A stretch of 64,000 nucleotides of DNA from Bradyrhizobium ontarionense (lineage in GTDB: Bacteria; Pseudomonadota; Alphaproteobacteria; Rhizobiales; Xanthobacteraceae): the NCBI RefSeq assembly GCF_021088345.1, contig NZ_CP088156.1, positions 6,625,001-6,689,000 on the forward strand, written 5' to 3'. Under the pieces are notes generated by a model that worked only from the letters and a program-made list of their open reading frames with translations, had not been told where the DNA came from and made no database searches. The translations under genes were made by a program, and so were the position numbers. Of the stretch, positions 46,549-59,858 are shown in pieces (the first letter of the stretch is position 1; each line of letters begins with the position of its first letter).

Positions 46549-49500
46549 TGGGGGCTCCCGCCATAGGATGTGCTGGTGGTGTCTGCGCCGGGCGAGGCGC
46601 GTTGACGCCTCCGCCGACGCGCGACGATCGGCGCAGTTGCTTGGGCGTGTGTCTCCTCGGCTCCGAGATAATCGGCCAATCGGGAAATGCTGGGGTGGCT
46701 GAAAACGCTCCGCAAGGGGACGGGGCGTTCGAGCATCTGCTCCAACCTAAGCTGGACCAGAGCCAATTGAACTGAGGAGCCGCCAAGCTCGAAGAACGAG
46801 GCTTCGCGATCGAGGCCATGTTCGAGCTTGAGAACGTCCTGCCAGACTCTGGCGATGGCGTTTTCCAGCTCGCCGGCGGGTGGGGTCGTAGGCCTTGCCG
46901 GGCTTGCTGGCAGCCGCTGATCATGGAGAGGGAGACGGGGATCGGCGGGGATGAGGATAGACCTGAGACGAGGATGTCGCTCATCCAAGCCGACGCAGAC
47001 GTCGGTTTCATCTCCCAATGCGTCCAAGATCGCCAGTGCGGCATCTGCGGGAATGTCCAGCAAGCCGTTGGCTCGCCGGGCTTCAGCCGTGGTCGTTTGG
47101 CTCAGGCCGAGCCCCGACCAGGCGCTCCAACGGATGGTCTGCGCCCGGAAACCGCGGAGCCGCAGGTGCTCGACCAAAGCGTCAAGCCCCGAATTGGCGG
47201 CGGCATAAGCGCCCGCAAGAGCTCCACCCAGCAGACCTGTCGTGGATGAGAATACGATGAAACGGACTTCGGGGCGCTCGTCGAAAAGGCGACCAAGATT
47301 GTTTCCGCCAGCAAGGCGGGTCTCGATGGCTTGCCACAATGAATGCGGAGTCAACTCGTCGATTGACGTCAGTTCGAGGTCACCCGCGAGGTGGAAGACG
47401 CCCGCGATGTGTTCTCCGGTCTCGTCCTCGACCCTCTTCACCGCGGTCCGCAACGTATCGAGATCATTGACGTCAGCCTTGATCTCTCCGTTCGATGGCC
47501 GCGCTTTTCGACTTAACGGATGCAAGACACCCCGATGCTTGGAGCGCAGGTGGTTGGACAGCATCGTTCCGACGGAACCAGTCCCTCCGGCGACGATCCA
47601 GCGACCGCTGTAATCCGGCAGCAAGTCCGTGACGACGTTGGCTTCCAATCTGGGAACGAGGCGGACCGATCCACGCAGGCAGACTTCCGGCTCGGTTGCG
47701 GGGGCCGCGAGCTCCGAGATGATGATTTGGTGATCCGTTGTGGAGCGGGACAGGCTCATGTCGATGCTGCGAACCGTCAATCCCGGCTTTTCCAATGGAA
47801 TGGTTCGGGCCAATCCCAACATCGTTGCATGTGGCCAGGCGACTTGTTGATCGAAGGGCGTGACGCGAAGACCTCGGCTGACGAGCACGATCTCCGTGCT
47901 GGCATCGCCCGGCAGGCTCTGGGCGATCGCCAGCAGCGCGAACAGTCCGACGTCCTGCATTTCGCGCAAAGCCGAGGATGTCGGGACGAGCGCCGTCGGC
48001 GGATCGACGGTGGCCAGGTGCATGATCGTATCGGCCGGAGCTTCGAGTGCCGCCCAGAGCAGGGCATGATCGTCGCGAGACGAGGGGCGCACGACGAAGT
48101 CGTCGAGGCCACGCCGGTCGAAGGCCGATCCGTAGCTGACCAGCGTACATCGTGAGCCTGCGCGTCGGAGGCAATCTGCGATCGTTTCGGCAATACCCGA
48201 TCGATCGCCGAAGACGACCGCGTGCCGTGGCGGAGGACGCACGAATTCTTGTCGCGAGCGACGCCACACCACGCGGTGGACGGGCGCCGCCGGAATCGAT
48301 CGGTCCTCTTTCTGCAGATCCCGGGTCAAGCCGCGGCGCAACGCGACACGCTGGATCTTTCCGCTGGTGGTCCGCGGAAATTGCGTGTCCGAGAGCGGGA
48401 TGACACGGGCAGGTACGACACCGATCCGCCGCGAGAGCGCAACTGTGATGCCTCGGGCCGTCCTGCCGATGTCGACGGCAGGCTGAGGGACGAAGAATAT
48501 GACGAGGGCCTCCGTGTCCGCACCTTCCGGCCTGAAGCCGACGGCTGCGGTCTTCCTGTCCAGAACACCTCCGGCATCCGCAGCAATTTCCTCGAGCTCC
48601 TGACAACTGTAGTTGACTCCATTGATAATCAGGACCTCCTTGTCACGGCCGGTGACGTAGAGTTGCCCGTCGGCGACGAAGCCAAGATCGCCGGAGTCAA
48701 ACCAGCCGTCGCCTTGGAACGCCGCGGCATTTGCCGCCGCGTTGTCCAGGTAGCCGGGCGTAATCACAGGCCCTTGGAATTGCAGCCGACCGATCTGCCC
48801 CTCGCGTGCCGTCAAGCCAGCCGCATCCGCAATGCGGAGCGCCACGCCGGCGACGGGAGCACCGAGGCTGACGAATCCAGTCGTGTCAGGTGCGGGGTGG
48901 TCGGAGAATTCCGTGCTGTCCGTTCCCATGGAGGACCTGCGCGCCCAGCGGACGGACCTGACCGGATCGAAATCGAGCTCGTAGGTGATGCAGGTGCACG
49001 TCTCCGCCATTCCAAACGCGGGCTGAAGAGCACTGGCAGGAAGGCCGAACTTCGCGGCTTGCGTTGCCAACTCGCGCATCGTCGCTGATGTCACCAGCTC
49101 GCCGGCATTCATCCATCGACGCAGTGATGACAAATCCCAATGCCGCTGCGGTGCGGACTTGAGGGCATCAAGCAGCAGGCGGAATCCAAAATTTGGCGAC
49201 CACGTGTCCGTGACACGGTACTGATCAAGCATGTCCAGCCAGATCAGCGGGTTGGCGAGAACTGCAGCGGTGTCGAGCTGAATGCCGTCCCGGCCGAGAA
49301 CGACGTCGGTCAGGTGATAAGTCAGAATTGGTACGACGTGGTCGAGCGGGAGCCAGTTGAGCGAAACGCCGCCGCAATCGCGCCGAGCACCGGCGCTGGC
49401 GAGAGCCTGGTGTACGATGCCTTGATGCGTGATCGGAATGACTTTGGACGTCCCCGTGCTACCCGAGCTCAGCTGGAAGAAGGCGACCTGATCATCGTAT

Positions 49501-52500
49501 GGTTGCTCTGCTTCGGGCGCGCCGTCTGCTTCGGATCGATCGATCTCGAAAATCTGCGCGCCCGGAAGGATCCCCCGTTGGCGCAGGCCGCGGAGCCCAT
49601 CCGCCGTCGTTGCGCTGCATAGGATGGGGGCGTGCCCAAGTTGGTGCCAGGCATCGACAAGTTTCTGGACGATCGCCTGGTCCGGCTCGTACACCGGGGG
49701 GATTGCCACCGTTAAGGGGCGCATGGCTCCCAGCAGCAATCCCCAGAACACAGGCAGATGCTGTCGCGGTCTATCAAATTGCAGGATGGCCGAAGACCCC
49801 GGCTGCGCTCCCAGGCGCCGGAGTGCGGCGAGAGCGCCGCGCGCCTCGGTCAGGAGCTGCGGGTAGGTGAGGCGCTCCGCGACACCGCTACGGGTGATGA
49901 AAAGGGTGCCGTTGTCGGGTCTGAGAGCGGCGGCGCGACGCAACGCATCGGGGAGATGTCGCGGCCGGTCGGGAGGAGGAATGAAGGCCGGTCCTTCCAC
50001 CAAGGCAAGGCGCGAGGGGCGTAGTTCTGGCGTGACCCGGTTGGTCGGCGACGGCAACGAGGCAGGTCGTACGACGCTCTGCTCGAGAGCTTCAACGTCG
50101 ACGGCACCATCGGCATGGCGCGGCATGCAGCTGACGAAAAACAACTCGGGCGCAAGCGCGCGGAGTTCTGGATGCTTGTCGTAGGGCTCGCCGGGGCGGA
50201 GGCGAATATAGGCTCTTGCTTGACCATTGTCTCGGGACACCACGTGCCAATCAGCCACGGCCGAATGAGAGGCGAGCGCCTTCGGCAGCGGCTCGTCGCT
50301 CGGAGCTGGCCAGTGCGGCATGGCGGCAGGACTTGAAGTCTGCGCCTCTGCAAGTCGCTCCATCATGCTTGCGAGGTCTTTCATGATCGAATCCGCTCGC
50401 TCGACCAGCGAGGTTTCTAGGTGCAGGATCAGTCCATCACTTTCGTCCAATACCGAAAGCATAAGGCTGCACCTGGCGACGCCGAGCTCTACGGGAAGGT
50501 ATGATGCCGAGAGCGTCGGGAAGAACTTGCCCGCCCGTGTTCCATCGTGCATGACGAAGATGGCGTCCAGCAGCTCCGGCTTCTTGTCGTCTCGCGCGAC
50601 CCTCCAGGCATCTGCGATGCGCGACAGCGGCAGCCAACCCCAGTCATGCGCATCGAGCACGGAATCTCGCACCTGCTGCAGGAGTGCACGGGCGTCCGTT
50701 GCCAATGTCAGGTCGAGCCTGAGGGGGACCGTGTTGGAGAAGAAGCCAACCACACCGTCCCATTTTGGATCGCGGCGCATCGTGACCGGAAGGCCGATGA
50801 TGAGTTCGTCCTTTCCGGATAAGCTTCGCAGCAACAACGCGAAGGCGCCGAGGACGGCATGAAACAGGGTCGCGTCCGTCGCAAGGGCAACACGGCGAAT
50901 CTGGTCCCGAAGCGCCGGTGGCAGCACCCGCTTCAAAGTGATTCCGGCGAAGTCTCCGTGTCCGGCAGGTGCCTGCAATCGCAGCGTCGGCTGCAATCCG
51001 GCGAGGCGATCCTGCCAGCGATGGAATGCCCTTCTTTCCCCCGGCGTTCCAAGCCAGGACTGCTCCCACGCCGCAAATTCGATAGGGCCGATAGAGGGGG
51101 GCGGTGGAACGGGCTTGCCACTGTACAGCTTGCCAAGCTCGCAGAGCAGCACGTTCAGCGACCACGCATCGACGATGATATGGTGGACTGATATTGCAAG
51201 CAGGGAATTGCCGTTTGGCAGCGAAGCGAGCATCGCACGAAGCAGCGGTGGTTGGGCCAGGTCGAACGGCCGGCACAACATGACGCGAATCCCGTTGATG
51301 GCATCGCTTTCGGCCGTGGCCCCGTCAAGCCAGGCTTCTTCCAGGGCAATCTCCACACCGGATTGGACAACTTGGCGCGGTTCTCCCTCAACCTGCCGGA
51401 AGCTCGTCCGCAGCGCCGGGTGCCGCTGCACAAGTTCACGCAGAGCGGCCCGGAGGCGGTCACGCTGCGGCGTTTGGCCAAGCCGCATGACATAGCTGAC
51501 ATTGTATACGGGGCTTGCGGGCGCAAGCCGACCGAACAGCCAGATCTGCTGCTGCGCGTGGGACAGCGGCCCTTCTTCGGCGGGCTCAGTCGGGAGCGGA
51601 GCAGGGAGCATCGGAACGCCCTGCCAGCGACGTCCCTTGCGCGCGATGGCCTCGATGCCTGAAACTGTCGGATTGCTCAGAAAGTCGCGCAACGACAGCT
51701 TTGCACCGCATATGCTGCCGAGCCTTGCGATCAGCGATACCGCATGAAGCGAGTTTCCGCCATCTTCGAAGAATGTCGATCCTGGCAGCGGTGGGCGACC
51801 AACCAGATCGGTCCACAATGCGATAATGACACCGGTCAAAGCGCCGCCGTCTTCGTCACGCGCCACCGTCTGTTGTGCGGGCACAAGGTGCGCCATGACA
51901 GCTCGATCGAGCTTGCCGTTCGGCAAACGCGGCAGCTCGTCGAGAACGATGCAGGCCGCTGGCACGGAAAAGCGGGGAAGATGTTGGGCGGTCCAGTCAA
52001 CGAGAGCGACCGGATCGGGATGCCGGCTGGCGCCGGCCACGAACGCGATCAGTTTCTTGTCGCCTGAATCGGTCGCGCTCACGATGGCAGCCGCGTCGGC
52101 CACATCTGGATGTCGTGCAAGCACACGTTCGACTTCACCCAACTCGATACGGAAGCCGCGGAGCTTCACCTGGTGATCGACGCGTCCCAGCAGTTCAATT
52201 CGTCCGTTCTCGAGGAATCTGGCCCTGTCGCCGGTCCGATACAGCCTTTCGCCGCCCTCGAAAGGATGAGGAACGAAGCGGTCAGCAGTTGCCCCCGGCG
52301 CGCCGATATAGCCGCGAGCGAGTCCGCGTCCGCCGAGATACAGCTCTCCGATGATCCCGATCGGCAGCAATTGCAGATGTTGATCGAGTACATAGGCCGT
52401 CATTCCGCCCAGCGGCCGACCGACCGACGGCGGCTCGCCAGCTCGTCTTTCGATGAAGGTGGCGTAGGTCGTGGCCTCGGTAGGGCCATAGAGGTCAACG

Positions 52501-55500
52501 ACTCGCCTGGCGTGGGAGCCTCTCAACAGGCGCTCGACGAGGTCTTGCGATAGTGGTTCACCTGCAAGGCAGATCGTCCGGACCCGCGGTGGAGCCGGTC
52601 CCAACCGGAGCGATGCCTCCATTCCGGATGGGATCGTGTTGATCATGGTCAGGCGATCCCTGGCGGGAAGATCGTTGAGGCTCAGGATGTCCCGGACCAC
52701 GACCACCTCGCCGCCCGTGCTGAGCGGGAGGAATATCTCAAAAATTGTGAGATCGAATGCGATCGAAGTGCACCATGGAACGATGGCTCGTTCTTCCGGT
52801 TCGAACGCGCCGATCGCCCAGTTCAGGAAGTTGACGGCGCTGTCGTGCGCGATGCCAACGACTTTTGGCTTTCCCGTTGAGCCCGACGTGGACATTGCAT
52901 AGGCGAGGGATAGAGAAGAGCAGATTGCGACATCGACGGGGTCGACGCGCATGGGCGGCGGAGCAATGCGCCGATCCGCAAATAGCAATGGATACCACTT
53001 CGGCTCAGCTATGACGAGCGAGACGGCCGCCGTGTCGGCCAGGGCTTGAAGCCGCAACGCCGGATAGTCCGGATCGAGCGGCAGCCACGCCGCACCGGCC
53101 ATCATGATTCCAATCATCGCAGCGACCGTGTCGGACCGTCGCGGCAGGCAGAGCCCTATCATCTGGTCTGCACCGACATGGTGCTCGCGGAGGACGGCGG
53201 CGTAGGTACTTGCGCGCTCGACGAGCTCTCGATACGTCCGGCTTCCGTCGGCGTCGGTCAGCGCGATGGCCCCGGGCGTTGCACTGGCCTGTCGAAGCAC
53301 CAGCTCATGCAGTGTCGCGAGATCGGAATCGGGCGCGGGAGACGAATTCCACTTAGTCAGTTGAAGGTCCCGATGCTCGGGAGACACGATCGGCAGCTCG
53401 CTTATGCCGGCCTCCGGCGCGGCGACCGCCGCGGCAAGCAGCGTGTTCCAAGCTAGCGCGAGTCTTTCGATCGTGGTGGGGTCGAGCGACGCAGACCTGT
53501 ACTCGAATGCGCAATCGATGCCGTTTCCACCAGGATCCGCCAGAACCGTTAGTTCGGAGCGGGCGGTGCCGGTATCCAGCGGCTCGCAACTGGCCGACAG
53601 GTTTCCGATCTGCGTGTCGCGTGCGGGACCATTCTGGATCGCGAACAATATCGAGTAGAGCGGATCCGCGGTTCCGTCGCGTGCAGCTCCGGCGGCTTCA
53701 ATCACCTGTTCGTAAGGCAGTCTCGAATGAGCGATTGCTTCCAGCACGGCTTGACGAACACGCCGCAGCAAGAACCGAAAGGACGGATTTCCTGAAAGAT
53801 CGATCCGCACGACAACGGGCTGTACAAACATTCCGACGGCTTGGTCGAGCCCCGGGTCGTGTCTTAGCGCAATCGGCAAGGCGAGCACGGCTTCGTCCCG
53901 GCAGGTTATCCGTCCGATCAAAGCAGCAAAGGCCGCGAGAAGCGCCATGAAAGTGGTCGCATCCTCGCCAGTCGCAAGGGTCGTCGATCCGGCGGAGAGC
54001 TCAAACGGGATCTTGAAACGAAAGGTTCGGCCGTCGATGGAAGAGCCGCGGAGGCCGCCGCGCTCCGCCGAAAGCCGCGACGGCTCGGCACCAAGCAGCT
54101 TTGACCGCCAAAATGCGCGATCATCGGCCAGGATCTCCTCACCTGGATCCGAGGGACAGGGTGGAGCGGACGCATCGTCGAAAGCGACTGGCCGCTCGCC
54201 GTCGGTCTCGCCGGCCAGGCCGGCGAGACCGGTCAGAAGGTCGTCCACGATCAGTTTCAGCGAGGCTCCATCGATCATCATGTGATGAACAGCCAAGCCT
54301 AGAATGCGCCGTCCCGTCGGCATCAGGAATGCGGTGGCCCGGATCGGAAGATCGTTCCGCAGGTCGAAGGCGGCTCGCGCAAAGCGGTCGGCGGCTTCTG
54401 TGAGCCCGGCTTCGGCGTCGGCATCGAACTGCGACAGGTCAATCTCGGGGATTCGTATGGGAGGAGCCGCAACGACGATCTGATGGGGAGGGCTGACATC
54501 ATCCACCAAGCGGCATCGAAGTGCGGCATGTCGTCGGATGGTTTCATGCAATGCCATCCGCAGGGCCTCGACCGTGACCGGCCGATCGAAGCGCAGCAGC
54601 ATCGCCATATTGTAGGTCGGAGCCGCTTCATCGGCGCGATAGACGTACCAGATCTGCTGCTGGGTGAACGAGAGGGGCAATTGGGATGCGGCCGGCTGCC
54701 GCCGTTCAGTTTCGGCAGGCAGCGCCTTACCCGGTGTGCGGTTGAGATATGCGGCGATAGAACGCGGGGTCGGGTGATCGAAGGGGGTAATGACTGGAAT
54801 CGATCGCCCGAGCGCGTCGCCCAGTAATTTGCAGAAGCGAACGGCGGCCAGCGAGTGGCCCCCGATGTGAAAGAAGTTGTCGTCCGAATCGACTTCGGGC
54901 AGGTGCAGTGCGCGGGCCATACAGATCGCGGCTTCGGCGACGAAAGGGCCGTCGTGGCAGTTGCTGGACGTCCCGGTTTCGGGCAGCGGCACCGGGGTTC
55001 TCATCAGCGCATTGCGGTCGAGCTTGCCGGTCGGGGTCTTCGGCAGTTCGTTGACGCTGACGTAAAAGCTCGGGAGCAGATAGGCCGGGCAGTGGCTTGC
55101 CGCATGAGACTGGATCTCGGCCAGCTCCGCACCGCTTTTCAGAACAAGCCAAGCGGTCATACGAAGCGTCTGGTCCGGCCCCGGCACGACCACAACAGCG
55201 GCTTGCGCCACCGCCGGATGCCGGGACAACAGAATCTCCACCTCGTCCGGCTCGACGCGATAGCCGCGGATCTTGACTTGCCTATCCAGTCGACCGAGGT
55301 AGCAGAGCTCGCCAGCCGCGTTGAAGCACCCGCGGTCGCCGGTCCGATACATGCGGGCGCCCGGATGCGATGAAAATGGGTCAGGGAGAAAACGATCGGC
55401 GGTCCAGCCTGGCTGTTTCGCATAGCCGATGGCGAGGCGGTCACCGCCGAGCCAGATCTCACCCGGCACACCTTGGGGCACCGGCTCCATGGCCTCGTCG

Positions 55501-58500
55501 AGAAGATAGACTCGGGTGCAAGGCAACGGCGTGCCGATCGTGGCCTCTGCCCCCGGCCTGCGCTGAGCTGCGGTCGCATAGGTCGTTACTTCGGTGGGCC
55601 CGTACAGGTCAAAAAGCCTCGCCCCGGGGCAAGCTTCAAGCACGCGATCGGAGAGGTCGGTTGTGAGGCGTTCACCGGCCAGCGCGATGCTGCGCAACGA
55701 GGGCAGCGTTCTGACGCGTTCAAGCACAGAGACCATCACCGAAGGCACGCCGCTGATCAGCGTTGGGCGCGTCGATTCGAGCAGCTCGGGCAAGGCGAGC
55801 AGCGATGGCGCCAGGATGACGGTGCCTCCCGTGCAAAGCGGTCCGAAAATTTCGAAGATCGAAAGATCGAAGCTGGCGGACGTGCCCGCAAAGACCCGTT
55901 GGAGGTCGGATCCGAATTGCTCGCTGGCCCAGTGCACCAGTGCGGCGGCAGCCCGGTGGGCGATGATCACGCCCTTCGGACGCCCTGTACTCCCTGAAGT
56001 GAATAGGATGTACGCCGGCGCATCGGCGGAAAGCGGCACGGGTATTGGAAGTGGACCATCACCGCCCCCATTGGCCGGTATCGCGATGGGAGCGATGCCG
56101 AGCCCGTGGCTATCCGTGCCGCCGATCATCTTCCGGATGTCGGCGTCGGCGACCATTCCGCGCAACCGTTGAGCCGGATAGTTCGGATCGAGCGGCACGT
56201 AGGCTGCACCCGTCTTGAGTACGGCGAGCATGGCAACGACCAGCCGCGCGTCGCGCTCCAGGTGGATCCCGACAGCATCTCCGACCCGTATATCCTCGAT
56301 CTCGCGCAACCGATAAGCCAGCCGTCCAGCCGCTTGGTCGAGCTCACGGTAGGACATCGATACGTCGCCAGCGATCAAGGCGATTGCCGTCGGCGTTCGT
56401 CGTGCCTGTTCCTCGAACAAGCCATGGAGCGTCGCGTTCGGTGATCTCTGATGGTCGAGGCCGGCGAGCCGCCCCAGGAGATGCTGACGCTCGGTTTGAC
56501 CGAGCAGCGGGATCCGGGCCAGCCGTCCGCGCGGTTGCGCGAGAAAGCCGTGCAGCAGCTCGCAATAGTGGCCAATCAGCCGTTGCATGCGCCCGCTGTC
56601 AAAGAGCTCGGCGGCATAGTGCAGAACGATCCGCAGCGAATTGCCTTCGCTGAACACATTGAAGACCATATCCTGATGAACTCGCCCCGGCGGCCGCTCC
56701 ATGGGCGTCAGAATCAAGCCGTCCAGATCAAGTTCAGGTCCCGTCACGCCGACGGCGAGCGCCGCGATCGATTGCTGTGTTTCGTCCGAGACCTGATAGG
56801 CATTGAACAGCAGCTTCAGCGGCGCAGTCGTGACGCCCTCAACGGAGGACTGTCGGACTGCGTCGTCAATCGCAAAGGGTTGATGAAGCTGAGCGCCACG
56901 CAAGGCGACGTCGGACAAATGGACGACATCGTCAACAATTGCTCCGCCCGCGAGCTGCACGCGCACCGGTGTAAGTCTCGCAAGCAGCCCGATGAAATCT
57001 CGCGAGAGCGGGCTTTCGCGACCGGCGACAGGGACGCCGATCACGACGTCTTGCTCTCCAGTGTAGCGATGGCAAAGACCGACGAACACGGAGAACAGGA
57101 CGGTCGCCAGGGACACGTTGCGCGCCTGCGCGAATTCGAGGGCGGCTCGGAGCGTCTGGCCGTCGATCCGGGTCTCTGTCCGGCCACCGGAAAAATTGCG
57201 CTGTGCGGGGCGACTGTGGTCGAGCGGCAGCTCGAAATCCAGTGGTGCGCGCTCGAGCATCTCGCGCCAGTAAGTTTCGCGACGAGCGTCGGAGTCAGCA
57301 AGTGCCCGCATTTCCATTTGCGCAGGAAGCCAATGCGGACCCAGCCTGGGCAGCGCGGCGTGCTCGTCGCGATAAAGTGCGGCAAGATCTCGAACCAGGA
57401 TACGAAGCGACCAGAAGTCGATTGCGATATGGTGGACGCACAGCAACAGAGTGTGTTCGCCGTTGCCAACCAACAGGAAGGCACGGAAGGGAGGCGATCG
57501 CGTCAGGTCGAAGGGCTGTTCAGCAAGAGAGGTCAAGAGCGCGTTGTCGAGCGCGAGCTCAGACCGAACGACCAGCCGGGGAGGCGTCGATGAAATGGAC
57601 TGACCAGGCTGATGGACGCTGTCCTGTTGCGGAAAGGTGCTCCTGAGAATGATGTGGCGATCGACCAACCTATCGAATGCGCCTCTTAGCCGCGCAACGT
57701 CGACGTCGCCACGCAGTTTAGCCGTCATGCTCAACTGGAAAGGATCGCGCGACGTCCAGAGCCTGTGGAGAAACCACATCGCGTTCTGCCCGTGTACCAG
57801 CGACGAACCGGACGGGCCGACATCGGACGGCTTCGGTGCGCCGCGATCGGCGCGCGCGATCCGCGCGCTGAGCTCGCCGACGGTCGATTGCAGAAGCTCG
57901 ACCGCCGAGACGGCGATGCCATGTTCGGCTTCAAGCATGTGGGCAAGCTCGGTCCCCGCCAGCGAGTCGATGCCGAGCTCGGTCAGGCGACTTGTCTCGG
58001 AAAAGTCGGTGATCGAGAGACGACGATGAAGAAAGGCATGCAGCGGATCGCTCGCATCGTCGGATTGTGGCTCGCGCGCTGCGCCGATCTCGGACGTATA
58101 GAGCGGTGCAAGAGTTCCGAGAAGGTAGCGACGGCGGCAATCCTGTCGCATGATCTTGCCGCTCGTCGTAAAGCGAATGGTCCCTGGAGCAACCAGCATG
58201 ACCACCGACAATTCGGCTTCTATGCTGGTCGCAACCGAGCTGCGTATGGCGCTGGCGATCGCCTTGCATCCGGACAAGTCGTCCGGCCGTATCTCGCAAA
58301 CGACCACGAGGCGATCGGAGCTCTCACCGTCTGCTCCAAATGTGCCGAAAGCGGCTGGGGCTCGCCTGATCGCGGGATGTGCAGCTGCGGCACAGCGCTC
58401 GACGTCTTGCGGGTAGATGTTTCTGCCACTGAGGACGATGAGATCTTTGAGCCGTCCCGTGATGTAGAGGCGACCATCGGACAAAAATCCAAGATCTCCA

Positions 58501-59819
58501 GTTCGGAGAAAAGCCGGTCCCGCTGACCGGGAATCTGACGAGAGAGTCGCGCCAAAGACCTGTTGCGTCTCATCCGGCAGATTCCAGTAGCCTGCGGCGA
58601 CACTTGGCCCGGAAATCCAGATCTCGCCGATCCGCTGCTCCGGGAGCATCCGTGCCGTCTCGGGGTCGACGATACGCAGAACGGATTGCTGGTCCGGCTT
58701 GCCACAAGGGACAAGCGCGCGTTTGCGTCTTGTCGCCATCGTAGCTGCGACGGCGGCGCCTTCCTCGAGCGCATCGGCGCAGAATTCGCGATGCTCTGCC
58801 GGCCCGTCGGCGACGAGAAGCGTGTTTTCCGCAAGACCGTAAGACGCGTGGAACGCTTTCGGATCAAATCCATGAGGCACGAATGTCTCACCGAAGCGAA
58901 GCAGCGTCTCGGGCCGTATAGGCTCGGCGGCAACATAGGCGACTTTCCAGGAGGACAGGTCCAAACCGTGTCGCATTGCCGGCGTCGTGCGCTCGACGCA
59001 TTGGGCATAAGCGAAATCGGGGGCGCCGGCATGGCTGGCGCGGAACTTCGAGATGGCCTTCAACCAACGCTCCGGCCGGCGGAGAAACGTCAGCGGCGAC
59101 ATTGCAATAGTCTGGCCGCCATGAAGCGGTGGTTGGAGCAGCGCCTCGATCAGGCCCATATCGTGGGACGGCGGCAGCCAGGTCACTGCAATGGAGTTGC
59201 CGTCGTATCCGAAACGCTGCCGCAGTAGCGCGGAGTTGCTGAGGAGGTTCCTGTGACTGACCTTCACACCACGGGGTGTCCCGGTCGAGCCGGAGGTGTA
59301 TTGCAGGAATGCGATCGCATCACCGCCGATCCAGTGCGGCGTCCAGCCATCCGCCTGCGGGTCGAGATTGGTCGGGTCGAACCGGGGCAAGTCGCGGAGA
59401 TCGCCAAGATCGAGTTCGTCGGTGGCGATCAAGGCGGAGGCGCCCGCGTTGGCCGAAACGGCAGCGAGGCGTTCAACCTGCACGGGAAAGCGTGGGACCG
59501 GAAGCGGGACTGCGACAAGTCCTGCATAGACGGTGCCGAGAAAGCTTGAGAGAAAGTCTGGCCCCGCCGGGAGCACAAGAAGGACCCGCTCACCGGGCGC
59601 GAGACGTCTGCTCAACGTCCGCCCGATGGCCAGCGCCCTTCGGTGCAAGTCCCCGCAGGTGAGCACAGATGTCGGGGCGTCACCCTCAGCTATGAAGCTG
59701 AATGCCACCCTGTTCGGGCTGACGAGCGCGTGGGACTCGAAGACCTGGCCGATGCTTGAAGCCAAGGCTTCATGCGCTGGAAATATCGCGTCCGACCTCT
59801 CGCTGGCCATGGGCTGCAT
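46545..59819 (-). CDS. Giant hybrid synthetase FAAL-ACP-C-A-T-C-A-T-C-AL-KR-ACP
   Basis: A 4424-residue assembly line. A fatty acyl-AMP ligase (1-575; [22 protein letters not shown]) loads ACP1 (S619 in GIDSL). C1 (675-1105, HHIAIDFW 796-803) would acylate the unit on A1-T1 (A 1115-1610, T S1656). C2 (1712-2145, HHMMIDG), A2 (2165-2645) and T2 (S2690) follow. C3 (2750-3160, HHIIVDAW 2879-2886) leads into a second acyl-AMP-ligase-like domain (3275-3830; [11 protein letters not shown]3821), a ketoreductase (3850-4290; GGTGSVG, S4192, Y4205, N4209) and a final ACP (S4349). Specificity residues are DLFSAALTYK (A1) and DLFNCALTYK (A2), nearest to the Ala code DLFNNALTYK as I recall it. There are no epimerase, methyltransferase or TE domains. 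Confidence 0.95.
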   Translation of the reverse strand: MQPMASERSDAIFPAHEALASSIGQVFESHALVSPNRVAFSFIAEGDAPTSVLTCGDLHRRALAIGRTLSRRLAPGERVLLVLPAGPDFLSSFLGTVYAGLVAVPLPVPRFPVQVERLAAVSANAGASALIATDELDLGDLRDLPRFDPTNLDPQADGWTPHWIGGDAIAFLQYTSGSTGTPRGVKVSHRNLLSNSALLRQRFGYDGNSIAVTWLPPSHDMGLIEALLQPPLHGGQTIAMSPLTFLRRPERWLKAISKFRASHAGAPDFAYAQCVERTTPAMRHGLDLSSWKVAYVAAEPIRPETLLRFGETFVPHGFDPKAFHASYGLAENTLLVADGPAEHREFCADALEEGAAVAATMATRRKRALVPCGKPDQQSVLRIVDPETARMLPEQRIGEIWISGPSVAAGYWNLPDETQQVFGATLSSDSRSAGPAFLRTGDLGFLSDGRLYITGRLKDLIVLSGRNIYPQDVERCAAAAHPAIRRAPAAFGTFGADGESSDRLVVVCEIRPDDLSGCKAIASAIRSSVATSIEAELSVVMLVAPGTIRFTTSGKIMRQDCRRRYLLGTLAPLYTSEIGAAREPQSDDASDPLHAFLHRRLSITDFSETSRLTELGIDSLAGTELAHMLEAEHGIAVSAVELLQSTVGELSARIARADRGAPKPSDVGPSGSSLVHGQNAMWFLHRLWTSRDPFQLSMTAKLRGDVDVARLRGAFDRLVDRHIILRSTFPQQDSVHQPGQSISSTPPRLVVRSELALDNALLTSLAEQPFDLTRSPPFRAFLLVGNGEHTLLLCVHHIAIDFWSLRILVRDLAALYRDEHAALPRLGPHWLPAQMEMRALADSDARRETYWREMLERAPLDFELPLDHSRPAQRNFSGGRTETRIDGQTLRAALEFAQARNVSLATVLFSVFVGLCHRYTGEQDVVIGVPVAGRESPLSRDFIGLLARLTPVRVQLAGGAIVDDVVHLSDVALRGAQLHQPFAIDDAVRQSSVEGVTTAPLKLLFNAYQVSDETQQSIAALAVGVTGPELDLDGLILTPMERPPGRVHQDMVFNVFSEGNSLRIVLHYAAELFDSGRMQRLIGHYCELLHGFLAQPRGRLARIPLLGQTERQHLLGRLAGLDHQRSPNATLHGLFEEQARRTPTAIALIAGDVSMSYRELDQAAGRLAYRLREIEDIRVGDAVGIHLERDARLVVAMLAVLKTGAAYVPLDPNYPAQRLRGMVADADIRKMIGGTDSHGLGIAPIAIPANGGGDGPLPIPVPLSADAPAYILFTSGSTGRPKGVIIAHRAAAALVHWASEQFGSDLQRVFAGTSASFDLSIFEIFGPLCTGGTVILAPSLLALPELLESTRPTLISGVPSVMVSVLERVRTLPSLRSIALAGERLTTDLSDRVLEACPGARLFDLYGPTEVTTYATAAQRRPGAEATIGTPLPCTRVYLLDEAMEPVPQGVPGEIWLGGDRLAIGYAKQPGWTADRFLPDPFSSHPGARMYRTGDRGCFNAAGELCYLGRLDRQVKIRGYRVEPDEVEILLSRHPAVAQAAVVVVPGPDQTLRMTAWLVLKSGAELAEIQSHAASHCPAYLLPSFYVSVNELPKTPTGKLDRNALMRTPVPLPETGTSSNCHDGPFVAEAAICMARALHLPEVDSDDNFFHIGGHSLAAVRFCKLLGDALGRSIPVITPFDHPTPRSIAAYLNRTPGKALPAETERRQPAASQLPLSFTQQQIWYVYRADEAAPTYNMAMLLRFDRPVTVEALRMALHETIRRHAALRCRLVDDVSPPHQIVVAAPPIRIPEIDLSQFDADAEAGLTEAADRFARAAFDLRNDLPIRATAFLMPTGRRILGLAVHHMMIDGASLKLIVDDLLTGLAGLAGETDGERPVAFDDASAPPCPSDPGEEILADDRAFWRSKLLGAEPSRLSAERGGLRGSSIDGRTFRFKIPFELSAGSTTLATGEDATTFMALLAAFAALIGRITCRDEAVLALPIALRHDPGLDQAVGMFVQPVVVRIDLSGNPSFRFLLRRVRQAVLEAIAHSRLPYEQVIEAAGAARDGTADPLYSILFAIQNGPARDTQIGNLSASCEPLDTGTARSELTVLADPGGNGIDCAFEYRSASLDPTTIERLALAWNTLLAAAVAAPEAGISELPIVSPEHRDLQLTKWNSSPAPDSDLATLHELVLRQASATPGAIALTDADGSRTYRELVERASTYAAVLREHHVGADQMIGLCLPRRSDTVAAMIGIMMAGAAWLPLDPDYPALRLQALADTAAVSLVIAEPKWYPLLFADRRIAPPPMRVDPVDVAICSSLSLAYAMSTSGSTGKPKVVGIAHDSAVNFLNWAIGAFEPEERAIVPWCTSIAFDLTIFEIFLPLSTGGEVVVVRDILSLNDLPARDRLTMINTIPSGMEASLRLGPAPPRVRTICLAGEPLSQDLVERLLRGSHARRVVDLYGPTEATTYATFIERRAGEPPSVGRPLGGMTAYVLDQHLQLLPIGIIGELYLGGRGLARGYIGAPGATADRFVPHPFEGGERLYRTGDRARFLENGRIELLGRVDHQVKLRGFRIELGEVERVLARHPDVADAAAIVSATDSGDKKLIAFVAGASRHPDPVALVDWTAQHLPRFSVPAACIVLDELPRLPNGKLDRAVMAHLVPAQQTVARDEDGGALTGVIIALWTDLVGRPPLPGSTFFEDGGNSLHAVSLIARLGSICGAKLSLRDFLSNPTVSGIEAIARKGRRWQGVPMLPAPLPTEPAEEGPLSHAQQQIWLFGRLAPASPVYNVSYVMRLGQTPQRDRLRAALRELVQRHPALRTSFRQVEGEPRQVVQSGVEIALEEAWLDGATAESDAINGIRVMLCRPFDLAQPPLLRAMLASLPNGNSLLAISVHHIIVDAWSLNVLLCELGKLYSGKPVPPPPSIGPIEFAAWEQSWLGTPGERRAFHRWQDRLAGLQPTLRLQAPAGHGDFAGITLKRVLPPALRDQIRRVALATDATLFHAVLGAFALLLRSLSGKDELIIGLPVTMRRDPKWDGVVGFFSNTVPLRLDLTLATDARALLQQVRDSVLDAHDWGWLPLSRIADAWRVARDDKKPELLDAIFVMHDGTRAGKFFPTLSASYLPVELGVARCSLMLSVLDESDGLILHLETSLVERADSIMKDLASMMERLAEAQTSSPAAMPHWPAPSDEPLPKALASHSAVADWHVVSRDNGQARAYIRLRPGEPYDKHPELRALAPELFFVSCMPRHADGAVDVEALEQSVVRPASLPSPTNRVTPELRPSRLALVEGPAFIPPPDRPRHLPDALRRAAALRPDNGTLFITRSGVAERLTYPQLLTEARGALAALRRLGAQPGSSAILQFDRPRQHLPVFWGLLLGAMRPLTVAIPPVYEPDQAIVQKLVDAWHQLGHAPILCSATTADGLRGLRQRGILPGAQIFEIDRSEADGAPEAEQPYDDQVAFFQLSSGSTGTSKVIPITHQGIVHQALASAGARRDCGGVSLNWLPLDHVVPILTYHLTDVVLGRDGIQLDTAAVLANPLIWLDMLDQYRVTDTWSPNFGFRLLLDALKSAPQRHWDLSSLRRWMNAGELVTSATMRELATQAAKFGLPASALQPAFGMAETCTCITYELDFDPVRSVRWARRSSMGTDSTEFSDHPAPDTTGFVSLGAPVAGVALRIADAAGLTAREGQIGRLQFQGPVITPGYLDNAAANAAAFQGDGWFDSGDLGFVADGQLYVTGRDKEVLIINGVNYSCQELEEIAADAGGVLDRKTAAVGFRPEGADTEALVIFFVPQPAVDIGRTARGITVALSRRIGVVPARVIPLSDTQFPRTTSGKIQRVALRRGLTRDLQKEDRSIPAAPVHRVVWRRSRQEFVRPPPRHAVVFGDRSGIAETIADCLRRAGSRCTLVSYGSAFDRRGLDDFVVRPSSRDDHALLWAALEAPADTIMHLATVDPPTALVPTSSALREMQDVGLFALLAIAQSLPGDASTEIVLVSRGLRVTPFDQQVAWPHATMLGLARTIPLEKPGLTVRSIDMSLSRSTTDHQIIISELAAPATEPEVCLRGSVRLVPRLEANVVTDLLPDYSGRWIVAGGTGSVGTMLSNHLRSKHRGVLHPLSRKARPSNGEIKADVNDLDTLRTAVKRVEDETGEHIAGVFHLAGDLELTSIDELTPHSLWQAIETRLAGGNNLGRLFDERPEVRFIVFSSTTGLLGGALAGAYAAANSGLDALVEHLRLRGFRAQTIRWSAWSGLGLSQTTTAEARRANGLLDIPADAALAILDALGDETDVCVGLDERHPRLRSILIPADPRLPLHDQRLPASPARPTTPPAGELENAIARVWQDVLKLEHGLDREASFFELGGSSVQLALVQLRLEQMLERPVPLRSVFSHPSISRLADYLGAEETHAQATAPIVARRRRRQRASPGADTTSTSYGGSPQ

Positions 59820-59858
59820 ACTCGAATCTACGCAGAGAGCTGCCGTAGTCGTCCGCCG

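Noticed and set aside
46818..59700. Many long open frames on the plus strand opposite the giant NRPS gene
   Set aside because: They are antisense shadows of a high-GC gene with no domain motifs; the minus strand has one continuous 4424-codon frame full of NRPS motifs.
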